Positions 29,056 to 41,329 of a DNA stretch of 64,000 nt are shown piece after piece (within the stretch, counting starts at the first letter, position 1; each line of letters begins with the position of its first letter). The notes under the pieces are model-generated. The model had not been told where the DNA came from, did no database searches, and worked only from the letters and a program-made list of their open reading frames with translations. The stretch comes from Byssothecium circinans (lineage: Eukaryota; Ascomycota; Dothideomycetes; Pleosporales; Massarinaceae), in contig ML976989.1 of the NCBI GenBank assembly GCA_010015675.1, positions 539,516 through 603,515 on the forward strand, given 5' to 3'. A program made the translations under genes and the position numbers.

Positions 29056-32000
29056 CTACGCCCATGCCATACCCGCCATGTCAAGCTTCTTATCCTGTAG
29101 CGAGCGCATGTCCTATGCAACGTCAGCTCCCGTTTTCGAAATGAACTTATAGATATCACGTACTTGTTCAACAGTCCTATTCACAACATAACGCGTGACC
29201 AAGACCTTTTGCTTTTGACCGAGTCGTAGAGCGCGAGCTATGGCTTGATTTTCCACGCTCGGGTTCCACTGGGGTTCGACGATGAAGACGCGATTGGCTT
29301 TAGCCAAGTTCAAGCTATAAGCATCGTATTAGTGATGGGAAGGAGATGTATTAGGTGTGAATGGTCGTTTTACCCAACTGCACCAGTACCTGTGGTCATG
29401 ATGAGGACACACAAGTGCGGGTTATTCGAGAACTCATACAAAATCTTCTCTCGTTTCTTTGTCGGACACTCGCCGTCGATTCGTTGGAAGGGTATTGAAG
29501 CATGCCGTAAATATACCGAGATCAGATCTAAGGTGTGCGTCCAACAAGAAAATATGATACTAAAATTAGATGAATGAGTGACTTGTCGGCAGGGAATGGC
29601 GATCATTGGCGTACCTCTTTGTAGTCCAAACATCATTCTGTACATCGGCCAGTAAGACCTCCATCTTTCTTGATCTGCCTTGCGGTCGGAAGTAGTGGTC
29701 GTCTTCCTGTCGGTGAGAGCCTCGCGGTATCTGTTGAGGTTGTGTCCATAGCGTCGAGCATAACGGACAGTCCGCAGTTTCACGGAAGGTCGGGTCAGGT
29801 ATGCTCTCCTCTAAACACTCCGAACAGAGTACATGGCGACAGTGTTCGGTGAATCGACGAAACATCAAGCCGGGGCCGAGAAGCGGCATCGTTGACTTGC
29901 ATGCAGAGCAAGTCACTTCACCGTCTCTTCCTTGTAAGGCTTCCATAGCTTCTCTCTCGTCCTGCAAGTGCAGCTTCCGGCGATTCCAAGAGAACGGTTG
30001 TTGAAACGTGCCGTGATTACACAGGATACGGAGCTGGAGTTGGACCTGGAAAAGCCCAAGGGTGCTTTTCTGGTCAAATCCTCCGACCTTATTCTTGGCT
30101 GCTCGCATCATCATCTTCTGGGTCTGGTCATATTGCAGTCGTTCTTCCGAAGACAGTTCAATATGTCGGACGCGGTCGTCTGCATCGGGGAGGTGAAGCA
30201 AATCCTTTGTCCGTCGTAGGCATAGAGAGTCCAATAGTCGAGTGAACTTCTCGATGGCCATTTCTCGTCGCTTCCCTCCTTCTTCGAAAGGGGTAGCAAT
30301 ATACTTACGAAAATTTGACGGATTGTTGAATGGAATTATCTTGATGAAAGCGAAAAGCGAGCCGATATCTTCTAGCCGATTCTGTATTGGGGTTCCTGTA
30401 AGGCACCATCGACATCGTGCCTTAAGCTCATCCACGGTACGATACAGCACAGTAGATTGTCTCCGGATTATATGAGCTGTCACCATGTTAGAGGAGCACA
30501 TTCTTGGCGCACACTACCATACCTTCGTCAAGAACCAGTCGATGCCACTCTAATTCATGCAGTGGGCTCTTGTGTCGGTGGAAATCCGAATAGAGGGTGT
30601 GATATGTAGTTAGTACAAGATCAGCGTTTCGGAGCTTTTCGAGATCAGTTTCGCGACCTGTACCGTGGTATTTGATAGTCGTTAAGACATCACAGACGCG
30701 TTCGTCGAAATGTCTAGGAATGTTAGTTTGTGTTCGTAGTGTATATGAAGGACTTATTACATCTCCATCTCTTGTTTCCACTCGTTGATCATGACTGTGA
30801 ACGTTCAGTGAGCGAAGCGGGAATTACGGAGGGCATACATACGGTCTGATGATGCTACGATTAATGTTGCCCTTGAACGCTTATGCGATGGCCGATCGTT
30901 GTTTACTTCAGGCATTTTAAGCTGAGACACCCATTCATGGGCACTACCGAGCGTCCTGAGCGTAAGAGCAAGAATGCTTAAAGTCTTCCCCATTCCCATC
31001 TCGTCAGCAAGTATACCGCCCCCAGTTTCCGGGTGATCAAGGTGCGCTGATCAGGATCAGCTAATCGTTCAATTGATGAGAAAAGCATAGTGAGGGCTTA
31101 CAGATCCTGTTTGTTATCACATGGCGAAGACTGTCACGTTAGGATCGGTGAACTACAAAAAAGCATAATGACATCTTACCACGGCCTTCCTTCACTCTCG
31201 CTAGGTTTCCAAAGGCGATATTTTTCCTGTATCGGGCCGCTTTCTCGTTGGGCCATGAAATCGAGGGCTTGTTTCTGGTGGCTTCAAGTCATGACTCATT
31301 AGCATAGTCTCAAGTAAATACAACACATAGTACTACCATTTAACGGCTACAATGAAAAATACTTACGGAAGGAGCTTCGTCCTCAGACGGCCATCGCCCT
31401 CTAAACCAGCCAGTGACTGGTTGCGCGTGAGAGAGGAATAGATGGTAGAGATTGTTTTCTTAAAGTCCTCGGCTTGTTGCAAGTCGTTCTCCGCTTGTTT
31501 CACCTCTCGCAATTCCTCTATTTGGTGGTCCAACGGTAGCTGGAAGTCACCCAACTTAAGCACATGGGGATTGTCGTAAGCCATTCCCGCTTTGATGTAG
31601 TCTGGTCGCTGGAGATAGACCTTATGGTTCGAGAGCTCTTGTCCAACTCCCCGAACAATTGCGCGAGGTCCATATATGTTGATGTTCACCCGTACGATTG
31701 CGTCCTTCTCTTTTGTTGCGCGTGAGATAGTCTCGCGAATGGGTCGAATGGGAGCGAAAACTTCGAAGTCGATTTGGTACTGTTGCTCAAATATGGACGC
31801 TAGTGCCTTCTCTATCTGCGCGTTTGCTTCTCCAAGAGGAGTTCCATCGGGGAATATGATGACATATTGTTCCTCGTTTTTCATGATGGTCATCTGATAG
31901 TGGCCCGGAACTGGACAGTTGTTATCGGACTTGAGCTTTTCATCAAGCACCATCATTTCTCCGCGTAGCCTAACAGAAGCTCGGAAGACCTAATCAAGAT

Positions 32001-32405
32001 TAGAACATATTGCAGAGCCTCCACCGGCCAACATACCATCCCATAACAGATCTGCTCTTCGCTGCCATTGGGCGTGGCGGGCTCTGACGTCGTCTGTGAG
32101 GATGCATTGTCCGTAGCCCATTGCTCGATTCGACCCTGAGCAATTGTCAACGCGGAGAAGCCTGCTTCTTCGCCGATAGTGGTTTGCACGACCTCCGGAT
32201 TCAGAAGCTCTGCTGCAAAGTCATTCCATGACGAGTCCGTCAGCACTGGAGTGACCCTAGCGGCTGTTTTAGCTTCATAACAATGCTCATCGTAGAATAC
32301 TCACTCGACGGGCTCCCCGAAGTCATCCCAGCCCGCTAGCGGTCGATGGTCTGCGTATCCGCCATCGTCGTAGTCTGTGTTCAGCGGACGCTTCTTGAGC
32401 GACAT
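29056..32405 (-). CDS. SNF2-family DNA-dependent ATPase with RING-like finger (Rad5/HLTF type)
   Basis: Twelve exons on the minus strand: 32405-32305, 32256-32037, 31989-31367, 31281-31180, 31130-31102, 31046-30843, 30794-30761, 30713-30523, 30476-29615, 29559-29374, 29314-29164, 29112-29056; 919 residues, every phase closes. Helicase motifs: GGGILADEMGMGKT (~376), VLDEAH (~500; an intron separates DE from AH), LTGTPIQNR, SIIFSCWTHTLDLI, and motif V/VI GAVGLNLAKANRVFIVEPQ / QAIARALRLGQ. A RING-like Cys/His cluster (CSAC, HCRHVLCSEC, CPLC; ~690-740) sits between the two ATPase lobes, as in Rad5, HLTF and Rad16. Such proteins remodel DNA or chromatin and often act as ubiquitin ligases. No clear HIRAN domain is seen, so Rad5 orthology is not claimed. 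Divergent from the NACHT gene. Confidence 0.93.
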
Positions 32406-32774
32406 CTGGTAGGATTAGAGACGAATAGGCTTAGCGCGACGCTAAAGGTTTGGTAATGCTCCCTACCTCAAGTTTGTTTGCACCGTTGCATACATGGAAC
32501 AGAACCCTTTGGTTTGAGTAAGGGAGGGTTATCGCATGCCTTTTGAGACGGCAATGACCCTGTGTCCCTTTGTAAGCGAAGCGCTGTTCGCTGTCCAATG
32601 TGCGCCGACGAGGCTGAGCCCACGCACACAGCCATGCGCCACCTTCATTCACCGGTCCCTCAGCCTTCTCAGGCTTTCAGATCAAGCGCGCATTGCCGCC
32701 TGCTATTTCTGCAGTAATCCCGTGGCTATAGAACAGTCTCTCTGGTCGCTCACTAGCATTTACAGCCATGCACA
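32406..32774. promoter_or_regulatory. Shared divergent promoter, SNF2 ATPase / NACHT-zinc finger
   Basis: 369 bp between the two start codons. No obvious TATA box or repeat. Co-regulation of the pair from this spacer is an inference from distance and orientation. Confidence 0.5.
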
Positions 32775-35700
32775 ATGGACGGTAATAAGTCGGTGCCGTC
32801 TTTTGTCTACAGCGAGAGCAGTCGCGCTTCGACGGGTATCAGCACACAGCAACCGACTTTGATAGGATCCAGTCAGACTAGTCGCACCTCGACCGGAGGA
32901 ATCTCCCAAGAGTCAACAGTAACAGGAAGCTCGTGCTCCGGAAGCAATGCATTACGTTCAGCAGTCCTAAAGTTCCGAGCACGTTTGACAGGTCAACAAC
33001 TCACCGAGTTCAAAAGTACGACTTATGAACAGCTTTGTCAAGAGATAATGCGGATACAGTACGAACAGGAGAAGATCAAGAACATGATGAATCTCTCTCG
33101 AATCCAAGGGTGTCTTGAAGCCATGTATCAATTTGGCAAGGTCGTCGAGGTGTTCCTCAATTTATCGGAAGTCGTTGCTTTCGTATGGGGGCCCATGAAG
33201 TTTCTGCTGTTAGTAAGTTGCCTATAAGCGAACGCTAATCCATTTATTGCTAATAACTTCAAGACTGCAAGCAACTTTACAGACTCTTTCGAGATCCTTT
33301 TGGACGCTTATGAGCAGATTGGAGAGCAACTCCCTCTGCTTCGAGAATACGAGTCCATGTTCCATCATAATCCTCACATGATACAAGCTTTGGAGCTTAT
33401 GTACATCGACATTCTCGACTTTCATCAACATGCCATTCAGTTCTTCTCTGGGAAGTGTAGGTATCATCCAAACCACGCCCGTTCAATACTGATTTTGTCA
33501 TAAACAGTATGGAGAAGATTTTTTCGATCCTGTTGGAAGGATTTCGGCGCGAGGTATGGTGGGATCTTGAAGAGCCTTGGCCGTCACAAAGACCTCGTGG
33601 AGTGCCGCGCAAGTTTAGCTCAGTATCAGGAATACCGGGCGGCTATGGTAACCCTTAAAGACGAAATTGATGACTTGGTTGCTCACCAGCATATCAAGAA
33701 GTTAAAAGACGTCAAGGAGTGGCTCGCGGTAGGATCCTTGCAAGAGATCGACCATAACAATTTCCGTGAGGTCAGAGAGGAGTATCCATCCACTGGCAAG
33801 TGGATCCTCAAGCACGAGCAGATCACAGATTGGATTGACGCTGATGGTGAGCATTTTCTGATGAAGCTTCTTGACGTTGAGTGATGGGACGATTTACTAA
33901 TGCGCACTAGAGCCAAACTCGTCTATCGTGTGGATGACTGGCATGCCTGGAGCCGGTATGCACGCATCTCTTTTCAGAAGTACAGTGCTAATGATGAGCA
34001 GGCAAGACTATTCTAGCTTCCAGTATCGTCGATCAATGCAGACTAAAGGCTGACTTTATCACTACCCATTTTTACTGTCACTACTCAGGGCAAGGAGCGA
34101 ACACCGCTGTAGGCGTTCTTAGGGGGCTCCTGGATCAGCTCGTCGACAAGTACCCCCAGCTTCTACCGCATTGCCATACACGACACGCAACTAGCGGCGA
34201 ACCTGCTCTTCGGTCCTTGCAACTAGCGAGGAAGCTTCTTGAGGACTTTTGTGATACAATACCAAACCAGTTCATCATTATCGACGGTGTTGATGAATGC
34301 GAACAGCCCGAACGGAAACAACTGTTGAATACGCTCATCGAGATTATCAGCCACTGCGACGAGGACAAGGCCGGAAAACTCCGTGTGCTTTTTGTTAGCC
34401 AGGAATATCCAGATATCAAGAACGCCCTACACAGCTCTACCCGACCTCGAGTAGTTCCAAAGATAATCCCGCTATCTTCGGCAGACAACAAAGGAGACAT
34501 CCAGACATACGTCAGAGGCTGGGTCAAGCGTATTGCGGGGCGTTTTGCACCCTTCAATGAAGAGCTCGCCGAGTGTCTACGAGACCTGACTGTCGATCGC
34601 GCCAACGGCATGTTCTTATATGCAAAGCTTGTTATGGACAATCTCTATCAGCAACCTACTCGTGGAGATCTCTTGGAGGCGATCCAGGCGGACAATCTGC
34701 CGAAGGACTTGGAAGCCGCATACGAAAGGATTGTTTCACGCATCAAGCGCACATCGCACCCAAAAGAGTGGCTCAAGGCGACGAAACTACTTGGATGGAT
34801 GGTATGTTGCAAGCGCCAGCTCACCTGGAAGGAAATTCAAGTTGCCCTCTCCATCGACATTGAAAGCCAAACTATCGACTATGACGACCGCAGATTACGA
34901 AAGCATATTCACGATATTTGCGGTTCCCTCGTCACCGTCTCCGGTGACCGTGTGGCTTTAGTTCACAGTACTGCGAAATTGTAAGCCTCTTCTCTACTTA
35001 CAATCCAAAGGAGAGACGCTCACCAGCATGCAGCTATATCACCAGGTGTACAAATGATATATACCAACCCTATGTAGAATGCGAACTCGCAACGCTCTGC
35101 CTCCGATATCTGACCTTCCCGTGCTTCCGGATCGACCCAGACCCTGCCGTCGAAAAACTGGAACAGCCACAGTACCGCGAAATGATGCTGGAGGGATACT
35201 TTGCCTTCCAAGATTACGCTATCGCGACCTGGTTCCTACACGTCAATGCCTTCGTCAAGACGGGCAAAGACCTAGTCGCCCGGAACGAGATCGAGCCATC
35301 CTCCCATCTCCACGAAATTTCACTCGCCATCGACGACTTCCTCACCCACTACGACGATGAGGACTTCCACGAACACAAAATCGCCGAATGCAGAAACGAG
35401 TGCGAAGTGTTCCAGTCGCAAGACTTTTATGAAGACATCGTTGCGCTGACGAGTTACATATACATGTACCAGATCAAGGGGTTCGACGCACGGTACAAGA
35501 TCAGCATCAAGAGCCTGAAAGCAGCACTCGACAGAAACAGGAAGTTATTAGAGGATTCGGTTCCCAAAATGTCCGAGAGCGATTTGAAAAAGTACAAAGA
35601 GTTCTATGATGCGGATAGGAGGTTCAAGTGCGACAAGATCACCTGCATGTATTTCTCCGAAGGCTTCAAGGATAAGCGCAGTGCCAAACGCCACATCAAC

Positions 35701-36118
35701 TGTCACGATCGGCCGTATAAATGCGAGGTAGACAATTGTCTGGGTGCAGAAGGCTTTGCAAACTCGCGGGATCTCGAAAAGTACGCCTTCTTTCCACTTT
35801 TCCCCTTCCCACCCTATTCACTTACCCACACTTTTCCCCGACACTCGTGCTGATGATAATAGACATATCCGCGCCTTTCATGCCGAGATTTCCGACCTGG
35901 CCGAGCGCTTCAACAGCACGCCTGCGAAGAAGGCAAAAGCGACGTTCGTCTGTACGATATGTGGCAAGTCGTTTACGCGGAAATTGATCCAGGACGACCA
36001 TATGAACAGTCACCGCGGGGTCAGGCCGTATGAGTGTCCGGAGTGCGGCAAGGCTTTTACGAGGAAGAATGATTTGACGAGGCATCAGAAGTTGCATGAT
36101 CGGCCGCATCAGAAGTGA
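32775..36118 (+). CDS. NACHT-domain STAND protein with four C-terminal C2H2 zinc fingers
   Basis: Seven exons: 32775-33212, 33264-33456, 33508-33846, 33911-33955, 34002-34980, 35034-35780, 35863-36118; 998 residues, all phases close. Order: Ser/Thr-rich start (1-55); helical domain (~60-290) with SEVVAFVWGPMKFLLL and LLDAYEQIGEQLPLLREYE, resembling the N-terminal helical module (DUF7708 type) of fungal NLR-like proteins; NACHT NTPase with Walker A GMPGAGKT (~334-341, split by an intron) and Walker B FIIIDGVDECE (~428); winged-helix/arm region to ~660; helical linker; four C2H2 fingers (~863-990), the last two canonical (CTICGKSFTRK, CPECGKAFTRKNDLTRHQKLH). Fungal NACHT proteins are linked to non-self recognition and regulated cell death. 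The finger array could bind DNA or act as the sensing part. No WD40, ankyrin or TPR repeats. Confidence 0.93.
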
Positions 36119-39100
36119 ACTCGGCTTAGAAGACACCGATTCCCATTCCAACTTCTCTTTCTTTCTTCTGTCAATAACGGTACCTTCGTTTAGTACAATT
36201 CCATATCTACATCTTCTCTTCTCTTCACATAAATCATGACACGACCCAACAACAAACTTTCACGTGCGACATCTCAGATCCCGCAACACAAACCCCAACC
36301 CCCAACCCCAGACATCCAAAAAAGCAAACATCGACCAATCCAACCCACCGGAGCACCGGCAGCCCCCTTCCACGGGAAAGCCGCCGCCTGGCTCACTCAA
36401 GAGCCGAAGCGTCTCGCATAAACCAACAATTCTCCGGCTCGGCCCGGCCCAATAGCTAGCCAACACGTCGGAAGTGCAGCGATGAAAAAAAAATCCAAAA
36501 CCAACTACCCCAATAATCCGCATCCCCATCGCATCGCCTCGCAGCAACGTCGCATGGCTTTCCCTCCGTCCCCGTGATGACCTGCATTCCTCGCTTCAGC
36601 AGTGTGATATGCAGAGCCCATTCCTTTCTCTCGAAATTTTGCTGATGCGCGCTGCATGTATGTGTGGGGTTTTCATGCATGCGAGACAGCGAAGACTGTC
36701 GAGATGGTCAGATTGATGGCGCGGTTAATTGCCGGTTGGGAGGTTTGTGCACGTGTTGAGTGAGATACGATTCTAGAGTTGGAGGTAGTGAGTTGGGGAA
36801 TGATGAGGTTTGAGCTATCTATCGGTGTAGATTATGTAGGTGCGGGACTTGGGGTGGTACAGCGAGGCTGGAGGGAAATTAGGTAGAGATACTCGGTCAC
36901 CGGTGTAGGAGAGGGATGAATGTTCCAACCACTTGGGGAATGAGATGGATTTTTAGAGCTGAAACGTGAGAGGCTAGAGAACGGGTAAGAATGATGTGAT
37001 TACTGCCGCGTCTTTGTAGTCTAGATCCTTCTTTCTTGCCCTTGCAGTTAATGAGAAAAGCCACAGTCGTGACTTCTTCGCTTTCTGGTGTCTCATCTTG
37101 GGGTTAGTGTGCAGAATGGCATGCTGGTGGAGGTTTCAATTGCTTCCCTTGCTTTGGTTCGAAAAGTGTGAGACAAGAGTTATTCTTGACAGCGGGTGGC
37201 TGACTCTTGTGCGATTTGATATGGCGACTGGCAACTTGAAGATGCTCGTTGTCTAACAGTGGACTCTTGCCATGTCCTATCCACCTGGGCTCGAAAGGGC
37301 TACGAAAACACTTTAAGCTGCCAGCCTGTATGCCCGTGTCAGTGTTACTGTCATATAGCTTGCAACCTCGCACTGCCTTGCAACGGCAGCAGACATGACA
37401 TCTGTCGATAAGCGTAGCAATATGCCCGGCCGATGTCGGTATGCAAATAAATGCGGCGGCAGCACGGCATATCGTCATCTCCTTTTCAATGGCTCCTGGT
37501 GTACAAATGGGCCAAACCGGAGCTGCACCGAGGAAATTCGAGCGCGAGCATGAGGCCACCCAGGCTGAACAACATGTTGTACTCGTGGCGCGCTGTCGGG
37601 GTTTCTACCGAGTATTTTTGGCCCTGGTGGGACAGGCGACTGGGAAAAGGGTCGAAAGGTCCACAAGGCTGAGATACAAGGGGCTCAGTACCAATTAGGC
37701 GGTCGCGAGGGTTGGCTACGGATGAGGAAGGGGCAATATGTCCCTCGCAGAATCAGAAGGTGTGTGCATGTGGCGTCTGCGGTGCGATGCGGCAACTCAA
37801 CAACATTATTCAACTGGTGCTTTCACGATATGAATGATCCCTACATGGAGTCTTCCGCATCATCGCAGTCAGTCTCCGAACACTTGACACCAGAGGGGAC
37901 GTCCACCGGTAGGGGTTGCTCACGTTATTCACTAGTGGGCCACTAGGGCACGCAGCTTGACGTCGTTCAACCCTTCACTTGATGAGGGGTTCTTGGCAGC
38001 ATCGCACACTGAATTTCAAAGTGTTTCAGCTTGTGATCGTAACGGGAGCGTTGCAGTGATTCCTTCGCTTTCCGCGGCGACGTTATTGTCAGTACAGTGT
38101 TGAAGTGAATGTGGCCGCCAAGACGGACACGCAGACATTGGACCATTGGACCATGGACTGCATGTCTGCATGTCTGCATGTTCGCCGGGCAACTGCGTGA
38201 GCTGCGTGAGGTCATGGTGAACGGGTGCTGGCAGCGGGATACCGTCCTTTTGTGCTGGGATGTGAACGCACGTCGTTCGATTCGGCCAAGGGCTGCATTA
38301 TCTCAGGTTCTTCGTGTCGCCGTGCTCTTCCGGCTCGCCGGAGCATCGCAGCCGACACCAGAGGCGCTGGTGTCACTCGCTTGTTGCTCAGGCACAAAAG
38401 CCCGTGGGCACGCAGCAGCCCCGGAGCAGCATTTGATACCAGGTTCGGAGGGAGTTCCTGGATCCTTACGCCCTCGCCCTCGCCCTCGGGCAGGGGCAGC
38501 AGGGGCGAGGCGCTGCGTGCGGGAAGCTAGGAGCTTGAGGGGTTTTCCAGCGAGGTCAGCAGGTTCGTTGGTCCTGAGTTGAGGTGGGTCTGCGAGTTCA
38601 GAGAGCACGTCGGCAGCTTTTGATTGACGGGCTGTCGTGTAATCGTCAATACGGGCGTTTGCATTGACGCATCCCATGCTGGTCGGCGCTGAACTGGGTC
38701 GGCGGGCTAGCAGAGGGTGGCTTTGAGCAGATGATGGTGGTGTTGGGCATGCCTTCAGGACTGGCGAGGGCCATTGATGGAAGACGTCAATTGAGGCGGC
38801 CGTCTGGCGCAGAAGTCTTCCAACAGCCCAAAAGGCAGCACTTGCAGAGATCCATGGTGCCGCTGCGTGCTGTCATTATTATCGAAATGGTCAGACACGG
38901 CCAGGTTCAGCTGTCGCCTGCATGTGGAGTTGGTGAAAATAGACGATCATGTGCCCAACGCACCGGCCTCCAGGCATCTGGACGGCGATGTCATTGTCAA
39001 AGAAACGGCCTTTATCGGACACGCGCAAGTCCTCGCTCTGGTCATTTGCGTCTGTAGGTAATGTCTTGTGGAGATTAAGTCACTGAGCAGTGAGTGAGTC

Positions 39101-39816
39101 CTCAGCGAGGTGAGTTCCACTTGTCTTCCCCCTTGAGGCATGGACGCATAGACGCCTGAGCCCCCCGAGCTGCCACCTCCACACGCCCATCCACCCACAG
39201 TGCCGTCCCATTCTGCGTCTGCGCCGTGCTGTGCAGTCTGCCTCTTTTGCTCGCAGACTGCCCTCCATCGCGGCTGGCCAGACCGCCGTCAACGGGTGGT
39301 TTTGAGCGCGCTGACAACCCATCGCAGCACCCGGCGACTGGAGCCAAGTCAAGTCACGCGCTTCTTGCCCCGCAGGGCTACGAACCACGAGCACTCGCAC
39401 TCCATCACCACTCTCCTCTGTCTTCCAGCCATTCACTCCTCTGGTGCTGCTCTCGTCGTCAATTACTACTCGATCCTCCTTCACCGTGCGCTCTTGACCC
39501 TTTTGCTGCCTGGGCGACGCTTGTTGTTTGCGAGTGTGACCATCATAGCCACACCTCCGCCCCAACAGAGCATCTCTGCATCTGCATCTCTGCCCGCCCA
39601 GCTTTCTCTCTTCCCACACCACCACCACACCTGCGACCGCGACCTCCGCCATCCACGACCACCTCTCCATCTCGCTCCGCCTCCCCTCGACACGGCTCCT
39701 GCCCACGACGGATCTTCTGCGTCCGACCCGCGCCTGCATCCACGACCTCCTTAATTGCAGCCCGCCGTTCTCGCGATAGCACGTCGCGACCCCCCTCCTG
39801 ATCGACCCCCCATACA
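36119..39816. other. Intergenic, 3.7 kb, no supported gene
   Basis: Several long frames occur (37104-37559 minus, 38109-38582 plus, 39080-39835 minus) but their translations are Arg/Ser/Cys/Trp-biased and without family motifs. GC-rich patches include a direct/inverted array CCCTCGCC...GGGGCGAGG (38467-38511) that could form a hairpin, and TGTCTGCATG tandem units (38160-38185). From about 39400 to 39816 the strand is C/T-rich and leads into GSK3, so much of it is probably that gene's promoter and 5' leader. Confidence 0.5.
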
Positions 39817-41329
39817 ATGAGCCAGAACCGGCCATCGGCCTTCTCCTCTCTCAGAATGGGTGGTGAGTGTTGCATGCTGCATTCCGCTCCGCCCCGCCTG
39901 CATACCCGCTAACAGTCGCAGAAATCATTCACGAAAAGGTGCAAGACGGCCTGACGGGCGAATACAAGAACCTTTCATACACACAATGCAAGATCGTAGG
40001 CAATGGCTCGTTCGGCGTGGTCTTCCAGACGAAGCTGTCGCCGAGCGGGGAGGATGCTGCCATTAAGCGCGTGCTCCAGGACAAGCGCTTCAAGGTAAGC
40101 CTGGGCCGGTGACGTACCCGTCAGGCGAGTCATTGCTAACCTCGCCCAGAACCGTGAACTGCAAATCATGCGCATCGTCCGTCACCCAAACATTGTCGAA
40201 CTCAAGGCTTTCTTCTACAACAATGGCGAGCGGGTATGTGGTCCCAACTCTCCTGTCTGTCATTGCACTCACTGACGGTTCCAGCCACAGAAAGAAGAAG
40301 TGTATCTCAACCTCGTCTTGGAATTTGTGCCCGAGACCGTCTACCGCGCGTCGCGCTACTTCAACAAAATGAAGTCGGTCATGCCCATCCTCGAGGTCAA
40401 GCTGTACATCTATCAGCTCTTCCGATCACTTGCCTACATCCATTCGCAGGGCATTTGCCACAGAGACATCAAGCCCCAGAACCTGCTGCTGGACCCATCG
40501 ACGGGCGTGCTGAAGTTGTGTGACTTTGGCAGCGCAAAGATCTTGGTGGAGAACGAGCCAAACGTTTCGTACATTTGCTCCAGGTACTACCGGGCCCCGG
40601 AACTCATCTTTGGCGCCACGAACTACACCACCAAGATTGGTACGCCCTTCTCCTTACACGCGGGTAATTTAGGCTAACGGCTATATCAGATGTGTGGTCC
40701 ACGGGCTGCGTCATGGCTGAGCTTATGCTTGGACAACCGCTGTTCCCGGGCGAATCGGGCATTGACCAGCTCGTCGAGATCATCAAGGTTCTCGGAACGC
40801 CGACGCGTGATCAAATCCGCACCATGAACCCCAACTACATGGAGCACAAGTTCCCTCAGATCAAGCCTCATCCGTTCAATAAGGTATGCCGCCCTGGCGA
40901 ATGCGACCACAACTATCATAAAACTCACACGGCGAAGGTGTTCCGAAAGGCAGATCCAAGCGCGATTGACTTGATCTCCAAGCTGCTGGAGTACACGCCT
41001 ACGCAGCGTCTGTCTGCCATAGATGCTATGGTGCAGCCTTTCTTTGATGAGCTGAGAGAGCCCGGCACTCGCCTCCCGGATTCTCGTCATCCTAATGGAC
41101 CGACGCGGGATTTGCCCGAACTCTTCAATTTCACACTACATGGTACGTCCACTTTCTTGCTCCGAACTGTCACATCTAATCAATCTTAGAACTTTCCATC
41201 GCGCCTCACCTCAACCAGCAGATCGTCCCGCCGCACGTTCGCCCCAAGCTCATCGCGCAAGGCTTGGATTTCGAGTCCTCAAGCTTCAAGCCGTTAACCA
41301 AGGATCAGATGATGGCGCGGCTGGATTAA
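39817..41329 (+). CDS. GSK3: Glycogen synthase kinase 3 (GSK3/shaggy family)
   Basis: Seven exons: 39817-39862, 39922-40094, 40150-40233, 40291-40639, 40690-40883, 40938-41142, 41190-41329; 396 residues. Motifs: glycine loop [26 protein letters not shown] (the GSK3 signature), [16 protein letters not shown], catalytic loop [18 protein letters not shown], activation loop [19 protein letters not shown] with the regulatory Tyr, and [21 protein letters not shown]. The short N-terminus ([15 protein letters not shown]) lacks the mammalian inhibitory RTTSFAE site. GSK3 phosphorylates primed Ser/Thr substrates and in fungi affects stress response, glycogen, development and virulence. Introns are 48-60 bp. 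It lies 3.7 kb downstream of the NACHT gene and 1.5 kb upstream of the CBP80 frame. Confidence 0.95.

Noticed and set aside
37104..37559. 151-codon minus-strand Cys-containing frame
   Set aside because: Cys residues lack metal-binding spacing, no promoter or splice context, no family resemblance.
38109..38582. 157-codon plus-strand frame
   Set aside because: Arg/Cys/Ala-biased translation through GC-rich tandem repeats with no folded-domain features.
39080..39835. 251-codon minus-strand open frame upstream of GSK3
   Set aside because: Arg/Gly/Trp-biased translation, antisense to the C/T-rich GSK3 leader; polypyrimidine tracts produce such open antisense frames.
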